Shown piece by piece: positions 24,331 through 33,090 of a DNA stretch of 64,000 nucleotides. The notes under the pieces were generated by a model that saw only the letters and a list, made by a program, of their open reading frames with translations, was not told the origin of the DNA and made no database searches. Position 1 is the stretch's first letter. Every line of letters starts with the position of its first letter. Source of the stretch: an uncultured Geobacteraceae bacterium (GTDB lineage: Bacteria > Desulfobacterota > Desulfuromonadia > Geobacterales > Pseudopelobacteraceae); NCBI GenBank assembly GCA_903939115.1, contig CAJAFV010000046.1, forward strand, positions 1 through 64,000, written 5' to 3'. A program made the position numbers and the translations under genes.

Positions 24331-24837
24331 ACCTTTGGAAAAACAGGATATGCCGATTATCGAAATCCAGCTATCGCAGAGGCAATGAAAAACCTCGGTT
24401 TTGTGCAGCGCTATGGAGTTGGCATCCAGACGGCTCAAGAAGAACTGAAAGCAAGCGGAAATCCGCCCGCTGAATTTATCCTGGAGAGCGGTTCCGTTCT
24501 CTGCAAGGTGTACCAGCGTGTGGTGGCTCCTTCACAAAAAAATGATTCTGTTCAAGTAAATGGTGAACTCGAGGCCCCAGTCGAGGCCCTAGTCGAGGCC
24601 CTAGTCGAATTGTCAGCGACCGATAGCGCAATCCTTAAAGCTCTGACTAAGCTAGCACTTGGGCGTAGTTCTCTTTAGCCGTTATTGGGATACACTCGCC
24701 CGACAGGTAATTATAAGAAGGCAATGGAAAAACTTATTATGATCGGGTTGATTGAAATGACAATCCCCGACAAGCCTAATAGCCGTCTGCAGAAGTATCA
24801 GATTACTGAAAAAGGGCGGAAATATTATGGTAGCTAA
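24331..24837 (+). pseudogene. 3' fragment of a RecG-like/AlbA_2 DNA-binding protein gene, with in-frame amber
   Basis: From 24331 one frame reads TFGKTGYADYRNPAIAEAMK, then NLGFVQRYGVGIQTAQEELK, typical of the end of AlbA_2/RecG-C-like transcriptional regulators. It passes through a 12-bp tandem repeat, then TAG at 24676-24678, and continues in the same frame to IGLIEMTIPDKPNSRLQKYQ and a TAA at 24835, the usual winged-helix ending. So it lacks its 5' part and has a nonsense codon near the 3' end. It is joined to the DUF1016 fragment, giving a chimera of two broken genes. Confidence 0.65.
24569..24604 (+). repeat. Three 12-bp tandem repeats in the RecG-like remnant
   Basis: The unit TCGAGGCCCTAG occurs three times (the first with one change, CCCAG), encoding EAPVEALVEAL. 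Intact relatives often have a repetitive linker here, so this may be slippage in a natural linker. Confidence 0.75.
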
Positions 24838-24840
24838 ACC

Positions 24841-25179
24841 ATGAAAAGTAACCCATCACAAATGGCGGTAATGAACATCGGTAAAGGTGAAGAGATCCTC
24901 GCTGGATATGCCACTGCCGGCATTCCGCAGGTCGGCATTTACAAGCTTCTGGTGAAGAAAAAAGTGGATGGAACAATTGAATGGGCGCATTTCGTTGAGC
25001 GCGATAGCGGATTGAAGGAAAAGGTCATGCGCGGCACCGTTAAATCCCTTGATGAATTGAATATTGTGATCGACGCCATCAACAACAACCTGCGCAATGT
25101 TTTTGGTGTTGCCATGCTGCCCGCTGAGTACGAAGTCCGCACACTGGATGGCAAGAAAATTTCTGAGACAATGCATTAA
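24841..25179 (+). CDS. Hypothetical protein, 112 residues
   Basis: A 112-residue frame with no family I recognise. Parts such as GIYKLLVKKKVDGTIEWAHFVERDSGLKEKV and LDELNIVIDAINNNLRNVFG look like a normal soluble alpha/beta protein, and codon use is ordinary. No ribosome site precedes 24841; the ATG at 24871 (MNIGKGEEIL) is an alternative. It follows the RecG-like remnant and precedes a repeat fragment. Possibly the tail of the same mobile cassette. Confidence 0.5.
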   Translation: MKSNPSQMAVMNIGKGEEILAGYATAGIPQVGIYKLLVKKKVDGTIEWAHFVERDSGLKEKVMRGTVKSLDELNIVIDAINNNLRNVFGVAMLPAEYEVRTLDGKKISETMH

Positions 25180-25266
25180 TCAGGGTGTACGCTTTGTTAT
25201 ACAACATGTAAGAGCAAAAGAGGCCTGGCACGCAGATTGGTGAATCGGGCTGCGGAGCACGCAAAA

Positions 25267-25310
25267 GCGATTAGAGTGAGGACGTGCCGAACGTTTCTTG
25301 CCGCAGATGG
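25267..25310 (+). repeat. Short copy R3 of the dispersed repeat
   Basis: About 44 bp (GCGATTAGAGTGAG and AACGTTTCTTGCCGCA) match the first part of R1 and R2 with several changes. It is a truncated third copy. It marks the left border of the winged-helix/nucleotidyltransferase unit. Confidence 0.45.
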
Positions 25311-25340
25311 TATCAAAAACCAGCATAGCAACTATTGCCC

Positions 25341-25395
25341 TTGACAACTGTTTTGGCTTGCTATATTGACTTACTATGTAGGTCATATGACCTAC
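25341..25395 (+). promoter_or_regulatory. Promoter with 18-bp perfect palindrome before wHTH-NTase genes
   Basis: TTGACA (25341-25346), a 17-nt spacer and TATTGA (25364-25369) form a likely promoter. Immediately downstream, GTAGGTCATATGACCTAC (25378-25395) is a perfect 18-bp palindrome, placed at the expected transcription start and 19 nt before the ATG at 25415. This is the position of a repressor operator; the winged-helix product of the first gene is the obvious candidate repressor. Confidence 0.65.
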
Positions 25396-25414
25396 TATCT
25401 GTATGGAGTTCTAC

Positions 25415-25744
25415 ATGCTCGAGTCTGTGCTTGGATCCATAAGCTGCGAACGGGTACTTGTCTTTCTTGCTGCGCGTGATGAGGGGTATGCGCGGGAGAT
25501 TGCAACCTTCTTTGCAACATCTCTTGCGCCGCTCCAAAAACAACTCGACAAACTTGAGTCTGGAGGGGTGCTCATAAGTCGGACTGCCGGACGTACACGC
25601 CTTTACAACTTCAACCCCCGTTACCCTTTTCTTGCCGAGCTAATCGCATTTCTCAATAAAGCTATTTCATTCTACGACCAGGATCTCCAAGATAAGCTTC
25701 TTCTCAACAGGCGTCGCCCGCGGCGAAGAGGAAAGCCTTTATGA
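25415..25744 (+). CDS. Winged-helix DNA-binding protein, partner of the nucleotidyltransferase
   Basis: A 109-residue protein; the ATG at 25415 is preferred over 25403 because GGAG lies 6 nt upstream. It has an ArsR/MarR-like winged helix: CERVLVFLAARDEGYAREIATFFATSLAPLQKQLDKLESGGVLISRTAGRTRLYNFNPRYPF. The C-terminus is very basic (LLLNRRRPRRRGKPL). Its stop overlaps the next start (ATGA). Arrangement, size and the upstream palindrome suggest an autoregulated two-gene module in which this is the antitoxin or repressor. Not a named family to my knowledge. Confidence 0.75.
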   Translation: MLESVLGSISCERVLVFLAARDEGYAREIATFFATSLAPLQKQLDKLESGGVLISRTAGRTRLYNFNPRYPFLAELIAFLNKAISFYDQDLQDKLLLNRRRPRRRGKPL

Positions 25745-26283
25745 TCCCACTCTCCGAACTTTCTATTGGCGAATTAGCTGCTTTTGTTGCAGATCATTTA
25801 CGTAACAAGGGGATTGATGTTGTGCTGGTTGGAGGAGCCTGTATCAGTATATACTCTGAAAACAAGTACAGCTCGTTTGATCTTGATTTTATTACAACCG
25901 GTATGACAACTCGCCAGAAAATTCGCTCTGCACTTGCCAAAATTAATTTTGTCGAAGAGCAACGGTATTTCAAAAACCCCGAGACCGATTACTTCATTGA
26001 GTTCCCCTCAGGTCCTCTTGCCATAGGTGACGAACCACCTGCAGAAATCGCTACCCTTCGCTATTCAACCGGCTCACTGCGACTTCTTTCGCCAACAGAC
26101 AGCGTTAAAGATAGACTCGCAGCGTACTATCACTGGAAAGATCAACAAAGTCTGGAGCAGGCTATACTTGTCGCTCACAATCACCTTGTTGATTTGGGTG
26201 AGATATCTCGTTGGTCAATACATGAAGGATTTACAGATACTTTCAATTCCATTCGGGCGAAGCTTACACCGCCATGCCCCTGA
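25741..26283 (+). CDS. Nucleotidyltransferase-fold protein (DUF6036-like)
   Basis: A 180-residue protein with the nucleotidyltransferase start: VVLVGGACISIYSENKYSSFDLDFIT (about 27-52), where GG and the D.D pair are the expected catalytic elements, then LRLLSPTDSVKDRLAAYYHWKDQQSLEQA, a segment shared with DUF6036 and AbiEii-like proteins. Such folds transfer nucleotides to tRNA or protein in several toxin systems. It is coupled to the winged-helix gene by a 4-bp overlap. Activity is unproven, but the catalytic residues look intact, unlike many neighbours. Confidence 0.75.
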   Translation: MIPLSELSIGELAAFVADHLRNKGIDVVLVGGACISIYSENKYSSFDLDFITTGMTTRQKIRSALAKINFVEEQRYFKNPETDYFIEFPSGPLAIGDEPPAEIATLRYSTGSLRLLSPTDSVKDRLAAYYHWKDQQSLEQAILVAHNHLVDLGEISRWSIHEGFTDTFNSIRAKLTPPCP

Positions 26284-27682
26284 TAATCCCTGACGACATC
26301 GATCATTACACCACCGCCGGCGAAGAGATTTTCTGCCGTTTTTTACGCACTGTCGCCAAGCCTGATGACCGATACATCGTCTGGTATTCGCCTGACATCA
26401 ACGACTCTGAACCTGATTTTATCCTCTATAACCCTGATGTTGGCTTGATCGTTTTCGAGGTGAAAGACTGGACGATTGACCAGATCCGTGAGGTCAATCC
26501 CAAAACCTTCAAAGTCAGGTTCGGCTTCAAAGAAGAATCCCGCACCAATCCTCACGAACAGGCGCGTGGGTATGTCCACAACCTGATGGAATGTCTCCGC
26601 AGTGACGGCAGACTGGTCAACAAGGACGGCTTCGCGCAGGGCAAACCGAAGATCCCGATCTCGCACGGCGTGGTATTCCCCAACATAAACTCCTACGAAT
26701 ACAAAGAGCGCTTCACCCACGACGGTATCATCCCGCTCGCCAAGATTCTCTTCTTTGATGACCTCGACCCCCATTCCGAACTGTGCGAACGCCTGACCGG
26801 TGACAAGGCCTCCACGAAAAACAGGATAAAGACTACTACGATCTTGTTACTGAAGATGCCATTGCGAAGGAGTTGCCGGAGTCGCTCTGCTACGACGCTA
26901 TTCTGGTTGATGAAGGGCAGGATTTTTCCAACGAGATGCTGCAGGTAGTCATGAAATTCCTCAACCGGAAAACCAACTTCCTCACTATCGCCCTTGATGA
27001 AGGGCAGGACCTCTATTGCCAGAAACGCGTCTGGAGTAATGTGGGGATCCACATCAAAGGGCGTAAACGGCAATTGAACGTGATCTATCGCAACACCAAA
27101 GAAATTGCCGAGTTTGCCAACCGTTTTCGTTACGGCAGTAAAGATCCCGGAGAAGGAACCAATCAGCAACATGCCCTCTTTGCCGATCCGCGCATTTCGA
27201 ACGGCCCCTGTCCGATGCTGAAACAGTTCAGCGATATTGACAAAGTAATTGATTCCGTTGCCAAAGAGATAAAATCGCTTGTTGATTCCGGCACATTCCC
27301 ACTGTCTGAAATAGCCGTTATGTACACCATGAAAAAATCGGGAAAAGAAGGCGGCCAGTCAATACCAGAACTGCTTGCGACTGCACTCGACAGATGCGGC
27401 ATCCTCAACAAATGGCTTTCAGAAGATTATCGCGCCAAACGCTCTCACGATATCACCGCCAACAGCGTGACTATAACTACTATCCACAGTGCCAAAGGGC
27501 TGGACTTTGCCTGTGTATTTCTGGTCGGGCTTGATGCCCTAGAGCCCGGTGAACGCTGGGCTCAAGAGCAGATCGACAGCCTCGCGTACGTCGGTATAAC
27601 CCGAGCCAGGTTTCAGCTTGAAATCCCGTACGTAACGAAAAGTGCCCTGATTGAGCGGTTGTTGTCAGTGGCTAAACCCTAA
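26274..27682 (+). pseudogene. NERD-domain UvrD-like helicase gene with internal deletion
   Basis: Two frames make one gene. The first (26274-26948) holds a NERD nuclease-related domain: DDRYIVWYSPDINDSEPDFI, VGLIVFEVKDW, then FDDLDPHSELCERLTG. From about 26820 the second frame begins HEKQDKDYYDLVTEDAIAKE and goes on to DAILVDEGQDFS (motif II), VIYRNTKEIAEFANRF, TIHSAKGLDFACVFLVGLD and YVGITRAR (motif VI). The region that should carry the Walker A motif and motif Ia, about 200 residues, is missing, and the join shifts the frame. The helicase cannot be functional as encoded. Confidence 0.8.
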
Positions 27683-27697
27683 TTTTCAGGAGGCAGC

Positions 27698-28963
27698 ATG
27701 TTCACCTTCATCCATGCCGCAGATATCCATCTTGACAGCCCCCTGCGCGGGTTGGAATACTATGAGGATGCTCCGCTGGAGCAGATTCGCGGCGCAGCAC
27801 GGCGCGCGCTGGAAAACCTCGTCAACCTTGCCGTTGAGGAGCTGGTCGCATTCGTCCTGATAGCCGGTGACCTGTATGATGGTGACTGGCGCGACTTTAA
27901 TACCGGCCTCTATTTCAACCGCATGATGGCCAGACTGAAGGAATCAGGCATCCGGGTGTTCGTTGTTTCCGGAAACCACGATGCCGCTAGTTCGCTCACC
28001 AAAAATCTCCGTCCACCTGACAACGTCACCTTCTTTTCGTCCCGCAAGCCTGAAACAGTAACAATTTCCGACAGAGCTGTCGCAATCCACGGGCAGAGTT
28101 TTGCCAACCGGGCTGTTCAGGAGGATCTGAGCAGCGCCTATCCACCGGCTCTGCCGGGGCATCTGAATATAGGCCTCCTGCACTCGTCACTCTCCGGCAG
28201 GGAAGGACATGAACCGTATGCCCCTTGTAGTGTCGATGGGCTGAAATCAAAAGGATACGACTACTGGGCGCTGGGACATGTGCACCTGCGGGAAATAGTG
28301 GCCGAGGATCCCTGGATTGTCTTCCCCGGCAATATTCAGGGGAGGCATATAAAAGAGCAGGGTACGAAGGGGTGCACCCTGGTTACGGTAGAAGAGGGGA
28401 CTATCACAAAGGTAGAGCATCGGGACCTGGATGTTTTGCGCTGGCAGACCTGCACGGTAGACCTCTCGGAATGCCGCAGTGGCGATGATCTCTATCAGCA
28501 GGTTCAAGCAGCATTTGAACGGGTTCTGAAAGAGTGCGACGGCCTACCCGCCATGGTGCGCCTGGAACTGACCGGTACGACGCCGATGCATCAGCAACTG
28601 CAAAAAGAAACCGTATGGTGGGAGCATGAATTTCGCGGCATGGCAGCCAATCTTGGGGGTGCCGGGCTCTGGGTGGAGAAAGTCCGGATTCGTACCAGAG
28701 AAGAGCTGAATCTTGATGCCTTGATGGCAGATGACAACCCGATCAGCGGTATGCTGAGAATGCTCGTTGGACTTGAAGTCAGCAGTGACAACATGGCTGA
28801 TCTTGATCCCGAAATGGGGACATTTCTGGCCAAACTTCCTGCCGAAATTCGGGGAGGCAGCGAACCTTTCGATCCACTGCAGACGGAACAGTGGAGCGAA
28901 ATCTGCGCTGACGTCAAAGAAATGCTGATCGCCAAGCTGCTGCACGCCGGAGGTGGCCGATGA
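27698..28963 (+). CDS. SbcD/YhaO-like DNA repair exonuclease
   Basis: A 421-residue Mre11/SbcD-type metallophosphoesterase: HAADIHLD (His6, Asp9, His11), IAGDLYDGD, VSGNHD, LLHSSL and ALGHVHLRE, in the standard order with all metal ligands visible. The long C-terminal part resembles YhaO, a partner of YhaN. Mre11-type enzymes cut DNA ends and hairpins with an SMC-like ATPase. It overlaps the next gene by 4 bp (ATGA), so the two form a complex-encoding pair. GGAGG precedes the ATG. The start lies 15 bp after the helicase remnant. Confidence 0.92.
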   Translation: MFTFIHAADIHLDSPLRGLEYYEDAPLEQIRGAARRALENLVNLAVEELVAFVLIAGDLYDGDWRDFNTGLYFNRMMARLKESGIRVFVVSGNHDAASSLTKNLRPPDNVTFFSSRKPETVTISDRAVAIHGQSFANRAVQEDLSSAYPPALPGHLNIGLLHSSLSGREGHEPYAPCSVDGLKSKGYDYWALGHVHLREIVAEDPWIVFPGNIQGRHIKEQGTKGCTLVTVEEGTITKVEHRDLDVLRWQTCTVDLSECRSGDDLYQQVQAAFERVLKECDGLPAMVRLELTGTTPMHQQLQKETVWWEHEFRGMAANLGGAGLWVEKVRIRTREELNLDALMADDNPISGMLRMLVGLEVSSDNMADLDPEMGTFLAKLPAEIRGGSEPFDPLQTEQWSEICADVKEMLIAKLLHAGGGR

Positions 28964-31900
28964 AACTGGGCAAACTCAGTATCAAGGCATACGGCCATTT
29001 TTCTAACAAGGAGCTGGATTTCTCATCCACACTACCGGGACTGCATATTATCCACGGACCGAACGAGGCGGGGAAAAGTACCGCTCTCAGGGCGCTCAAA
29101 GGGCTTTTCTTTGGTATACCGGAGCGGACCACGGACAATTTCATGCACAGTTACGATCAGCTTCTGATCGGTGGCTCTCTTGAAGGGGAGGGTGGGGAAG
29201 AGTTGACCTTCTATCGCCGCAAGAAGCGTGTCGGCGATCTTCTTACCGCTGCAATGGAACAACTCGATCCTGCACGCCTCGCCATATTCCTGCACGGGGT
29301 TGAGCCGGCGCTCTTTGACTCACTGTACGGCATCGACCAGGAGACGCTTGTCAGTGGCGGCCGGGATATTCTGGAGCAGAAAGGTGACGTTGGCCAGGCG
29401 CTCTTTGCCGCCGGGGCCGGGCTTTCTTCGCTGCATGGGATTATTGCTGATCTGGAGAAAGAGTACGCCGATATCTTCAAAACATCCGGCAGTAAGCCCG
29501 AATTGAACCGGGCCATCAAAGAGTACAACGACTGCCTGAAGGAGAGCCGGTCCCTTTCGCTCTCCACCAATGAATGGGAACAGTGCCGTAAGGCGTATGA
29601 AGCGACTCTCGATGAGCTGGTGCAGTGCGACCGGCAACTGAACGAGCAGAACAGCGAGCTCGTCAGGTTGAAGCGCCTTTCTAAAGCGTTGCCGAAACTA
29701 GCTGTCAGAAAGGATCTGGAGCTACGGCTTGCCGAGCTTGAACAGGTGAGTCGCTTGCCGGATGATTTCCCCGAACAACTGCACACGATTCTCCAGAAAA
29801 GAGAGACGGTTAACGGCAGACTTAATGAAGCGCGCTCGCGGCTGTTGAAATTGGAATTCGATCGACAGGGGCTCAATGTCTGTCGGGAGATTCTTGATCA
29901 GGAAGAGACCATTGACTCGCTCCATCAGAGATTGGGCGTTGAGCGACAGGCCCGTAAGGACAGGCCGGGACTTTACGAAAAGATGATCAAAGCCAGAACC
30001 GAAGCGGAAAGCCTGCTGCGCAGGGTAGCTCCGGAGTGTGAACTGTCGGCAGTGGATACCTTAAAAGGTGTGCTGAGTAAGCGTCAGAGTATTACCAAAC
30101 TAGGGAACAGCTTTGAAGCACTGGAGCAGAGTTTACTTAAAGCACAGCAGTTGGCAAAAAGCACCGAGGGCACACGGGCCAAGGCTGAACAGCGTCTTAC
30201 AGGGCTGGCAGGTGCCACCGATCTGACGCCATTATCAACGGCCCTTGCCCTGGCCACGAAAGCCGGAGATCTGGATGCGGTCATTCGCGGACTGAAACAT
30301 GACAGCGTTACCGCGCGTGCTGCTGTCGAAAAACTCATTGCCGGTCTCGGTCTCTGGCAGGGGACACCGGAACAGCTCCTAATATTGCAACTCCCCTCGA
30401 ATGAATCGGTCATGAACGGTTTGGACTCTTTCCTGGAAAGTGACAGAAAGATAAAAGAGAGCAGACAGAAGGTTCAGGAGCTTGAGGGCGAACAAGACCA
30501 GGTGCAGTGTGATATCAGGGCGATGGAGCTGGTCGGGTCAGTGGTGACAGATGATGATCTTACCGTCTGTCGTGACGGCAGGGAGGTCCGCTGGCGGCTT
30601 ATCAAGCGCGCCTGGCTGGGCGGAGAAGATGTCTCCTCTGAGGCCACTCTTCTTGGTGATGGTGCCGCGTTACCGGAAGCGTACGAAAAACTGGTCCACG
30701 GGGCAGATGAGGTCTCAGACCGGCTGCGCTCAGAAGCTGAACGGGTACATACCTATGCCGGGCATCGTGCCTTGCTGGAAAAATTGTCGCTGCAAATTAC
30801 CAGATGGCGTGAGATGGAACAGGAAGCACTTCTGGAGCGTACTACACTTGAGACTTCGTGGCATGAGCAATGGGGGAAGTGTGGTATACAGCCGGGGACT
30901 CCGAAAGAGATGCGTGATTGGCTTGAGCGCTGCACACGCGCAGGGCGTGCGGCTGAAGATATGCTGGCAAAAGAAGCCCAGGTTATGCCGTACTGTGAAC
31001 AGCGCAACAACCTTGCCGCCCTTCTGAACGATGCATTAGTCTCACTTGGCAGGGGACAACAGTTTGCCGGAGAAGAGCTGAGCCCACTGCTGGAATATGC
31101 AGCCCGGATATATGAAGAGCTGAATGGGATTTGTACCGAGCGGGTAAAACTCCAGGGTGAAATAGAAAGGCTATCGCTTGAACTCAAAGCGGCCAGTGAG
31201 GCAACAATTACGTGCCGGTCAGCTTTGGCTTCCTGGCGGAGCCAGTGGCAGGAAGCTCTCCACGGTCTCTGGCTATCAGAAGGGAGTTCCCCGGCAGAAG
31301 CTATGGAAGCTCTTGAAAATCTGCGTAGCTGCCTGGAACAACGGGATTTAGCTGGCGGATTCCAACTGCGGATAGACGAAATTGACCGGCACACGAGGCT
31401 GTTTGGCAACGATGTGGCAGCACTGGTTAAAGCGATTACACCGGAGCTTGACGGTATTCCTCCCGAGCAGGCGGTAGTGAAGTTGCAGAGCATGTTGACT
31501 GACACCAAAAAGACTCTGTCGGTCCTTGAAAAAATAGTGGCTGACGTAGCGTTGGCTGAAGACGAGATTCGCAGCGCAGAGATTGAACAGCAAAGCGTTA
31601 TCGAAGCGATGGTGGCTTTGAATGAACGCACCGGCTGTATAACCGACGATGACTTCTCTGAACTCGAAAGATCTTTCAGAGATTATGTGAAACTCAAAAT
31701 GGAACTGGAGCAGGTAACGAAAAGCCTAGTCGAACTGTCAGATGGTATCTCACTTGAACGTATCAAGCAGCAGGTGGAAAAGATTGATCCTGATGAATTG
31801 CTGGCACGGCTGGATGCACTCGACAAACTGATTCATGATGACATAGAACCCCGGATAAAAAGTCTCTCGGAGAAAAAAGGTGCCGGGCGCATCCAGCTTG

Positions 31901-32463
31901 ATCAGATGGATGGCAGCGGTAAAGCCGCAGAGATGCTGGAAAAGGCTGAGGCGGCGCTCGCACGGGTACGAAGGCTGGCAGGGCGCTATGTGCGACTCAA
32001 GCTGGCAGGGCAGATTCTGAAACGGGAAATCGATCTGTATCGGCGTGAGCATCAGGATCCGGTTCTCAAAATAGCTTCCCGCTACTTTTCAGAACTCACC
32101 TGTGGCGCGTACGAGGGGCTGAAGACCGATGTGGATGATAACGGGCAGCCCGTACTCGTCGGTGCGACGAATGATGCTCGAAGCAGGTCTGTTGACCAGA
32201 TGAGTTCCGGCACTCGTGATCAGCTCTATCTGGCACTCAGGCTGGCAACACTGGAGAGGCGTCTTGAAAAACATCAGCCGATGCCGTTTATCGCAGATGA
32301 CTTACTGGTCAATTTCGACGATGCGCGATCAGACGCGACGCTTCGTGCTCTTTCCGACTTGGGAGCGAAAAATCAGGTAATTCTTTTTACCCACCATCGC
32401 CAGATTGTAACCATCGCGGAAGCTCTTGGCCGGAAGGATAGAATATTTATCCATGAACTATGA
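28960..32463 (+). CDS. SbcC/YhaN-like AAA ATPase with coiled coil
   Basis: A 1167-residue SMC-like ATPase. Walker A is GPNEAGKST (33-41), the C-terminal half has the signature QMSSGTRDQLYLALRLATLE and the Walker B FIADDLLVNFDD, followed by QVILFTHHRQIV. Residues about 170-1040 are helical and heptad-like, as in Rad50/SbcC coiled coils; no CxxC zinc hook is obvious, which fits YhaN rather than SbcC. It works with the SbcD-like gene product to process DNA ends. The gene ends 31 bp before the right direct repeat, and is intact. Confidence 0.92.
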   Translation: MKLGKLSIKAYGHFSNKELDFSSTLPGLHIIHGPNEAGKSTALRALKGLFFGIPERTTDNFMHSYDQLLIGGSLEGEGGEELTFYRRKKRVGDLLTAAMEQLDPARLAIFLHGVEPALFDSLYGIDQETLVSGGRDILEQKGDVGQALFAAGAGLSSLHGIIADLEKEYADIFKTSGSKPELNRAIKEYNDCLKESRSLSLSTNEWEQCRKAYEATLDELVQCDRQLNEQNSELVRLKRLSKALPKLAVRKDLELRLAELEQVSRLPDDFPEQLHTILQKRETVNGRLNEARSRLLKLEFDRQGLNVCREILDQEETIDSLHQRLGVERQARKDRPGLYEKMIKARTEAESLLRRVAPECELSAVDTLKGVLSKRQSITKLGNSFEALEQSLLKAQQLAKSTEGTRAKAEQRLTGLAGATDLTPLSTALALATKAGDLDAVIRGLKHDSVTARAAVEKLIAGLGLWQGTPEQLLILQLPSNESVMNGLDSFLESDRKIKESRQKVQELEGEQDQVQCDIRAMELVGSVVTDDDLTVCRDGREVRWRLIKRAWLGGEDVSSEATLLGDGAALPEAYEKLVHGADEVSDRLRSEAERVHTYAGHRALLEKLSLQITRWREMEQEALLERTTLETSWHEQWGKCGIQPGTPKEMRDWLERCTRAGRAAEDMLAKEAQVMPYCEQRNNLAALLNDALVSLGRGQQFAGEELSPLLEYAARIYEELNGICTERVKLQGEIERLSLELKAASEATITCRSALASWRSQWQEALHGLWLSEGSSPAEAMEALENLRSCLEQRDLAGGFQLRIDEIDRHTRLFGNDVAALVKAITPELDGIPPEQAVVKLQSMLTDTKKTLSVLEKIVADVALAEDEIRSAEIEQQSVIEAMVALNERTGCITDDDFSELERSFRDYVKLKMELEQVTKSLVELSDGISLERIKQQVEKIDPDELLARLDALDKLIHDDIEPRIKSLSEKKGAGRIQLDQMDGSGKAAEMLEKAEAALARVRRLAGRYVRLKLAGQILKREIDLYRREHQDPVLKIASRYFSELTCGAYEGLKTDVDDNGQPVLVGATNDARSRSVDQMSSGTRDQLYLALRLATLERRLEKHQPMPFIADDLLVNFDDARSDATLRALSDLGAKNQVILFTHHRQIVTIAEALGRKDRIFIHEL

Positions 32464-32494
32464 TGGTCTTTAAAATTTGAATAAAAAATAACCA

Positions 32495-32517
32495 AGGTCG
32501 CTGGATGGGGGAGGTCG
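32495..32517 (+). repeat. 23-bp direct repeat, right copy
   Basis: Identical over 23 bp to 21276-21298 and in the same orientation, placed 31 bp after the SbcC-like stop. Flanking bases differ on both sides, so the identity ends sharply. Together they bracket 11.2 kb. Confidence 0.8.
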
Positions 32518-32606
32518 GGTGTTATTCTGGCACAACCAAAATCTCTATGAGAGACTATAAGGGATGGACAGTACAAAGGACTAACACTTGATGAAATTGT
32601 AATGAG

Positions 32607-32731
32607 TACCTAGAGGCATCCGCCCTGACTTTAGGGCTCAAGATGACCTGACTCATCAACTTGGTGATCCGCAGGAAGGAATGATGAAGAAAGCGCTGGA
32701 AATTCTTGAAAAAGATGCATTCAAAATGTAG
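32607..32731 (+). pseudogene. Possible gene tail before ihfA
   Basis: A short open frame without a start codon ends at TAG 32729-32731 and includes DDLTHQLGDPQEGMMKKALE. It reads like the end of a protein. A neighbouring frame has KGLTLDEIVMST. It may be the residue of a frameshifted small gene outside the right repeat. Weak evidence. Confidence 0.2.
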
Positions 32732-32762
32732 TGTGGCGTTATCTTGATTACGTGGGGGGATA

Positions 32763-33050
32763 ATGACCAAAGCCGACATCTTTGAAAAGGTACAGGAACG
32801 ACTCGGTTTCACCAGAAAAGAATCTGCTGAGATGGTTGAAGCCGTTTTTGCTATTATGAAATCGACTCTCGAATCCGGTGAAAATCTTAAAATATCCGGA
32901 TTCGGCAACTTTATTGTCAAACAGAAAGCTGACCGACGCGGTCGCAACCCTCAGACGGGCGAGACGCTTACCATCGATGCGAGACGGATATTAACATTCA
33001 AACCGAGTGGTGTTTTGAAGGATCAGATTAACAAAGTGTGTGCCGCTTAA
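32763..33050 (+). CDS. ihfA: Integration host factor alpha-like (HU/IHF family)
   Basis: A 95-residue HU/IHF protein: TKADIFEKVQERLGFTRKESAEMVEAVF, then GENLKISGFGNFIVKQKADRRGRNPQTGETLTI and the RRILTFKPSGVLK ending. The SGFGNF and GRNPQTGE segments and DARR are IHF-alpha-type. It bends DNA as a heterodimer with an IHF-beta-like partner; a candidate is at 55852. In many bacteria ihfA follows the tRNA synthetase gene pheT; here it does not. GGGGG lies upstream of the ATG. IHF also assists sigma-54 promoters. Confidence 0.92.
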   Translation: MTKADIFEKVQERLGFTRKESAEMVEAVFAIMKSTLESGENLKISGFGNFIVKQKADRRGRNPQTGETLTIDARRILTFKPSGVLKDQINKVCAA

Positions 33051-33090
33051 AAATGTATTGCTGGCATCCAGAATTTTGTGAGGTTTCTTT

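Noticed and set aside
22309-25310. Integron attC-type interpretation of repeats R1, R2 and R3
   Set aside because: No attC core sites (GTTRRRY/RYYYAAC pairs) or integrase were found; the repeats match a general dispersed type.
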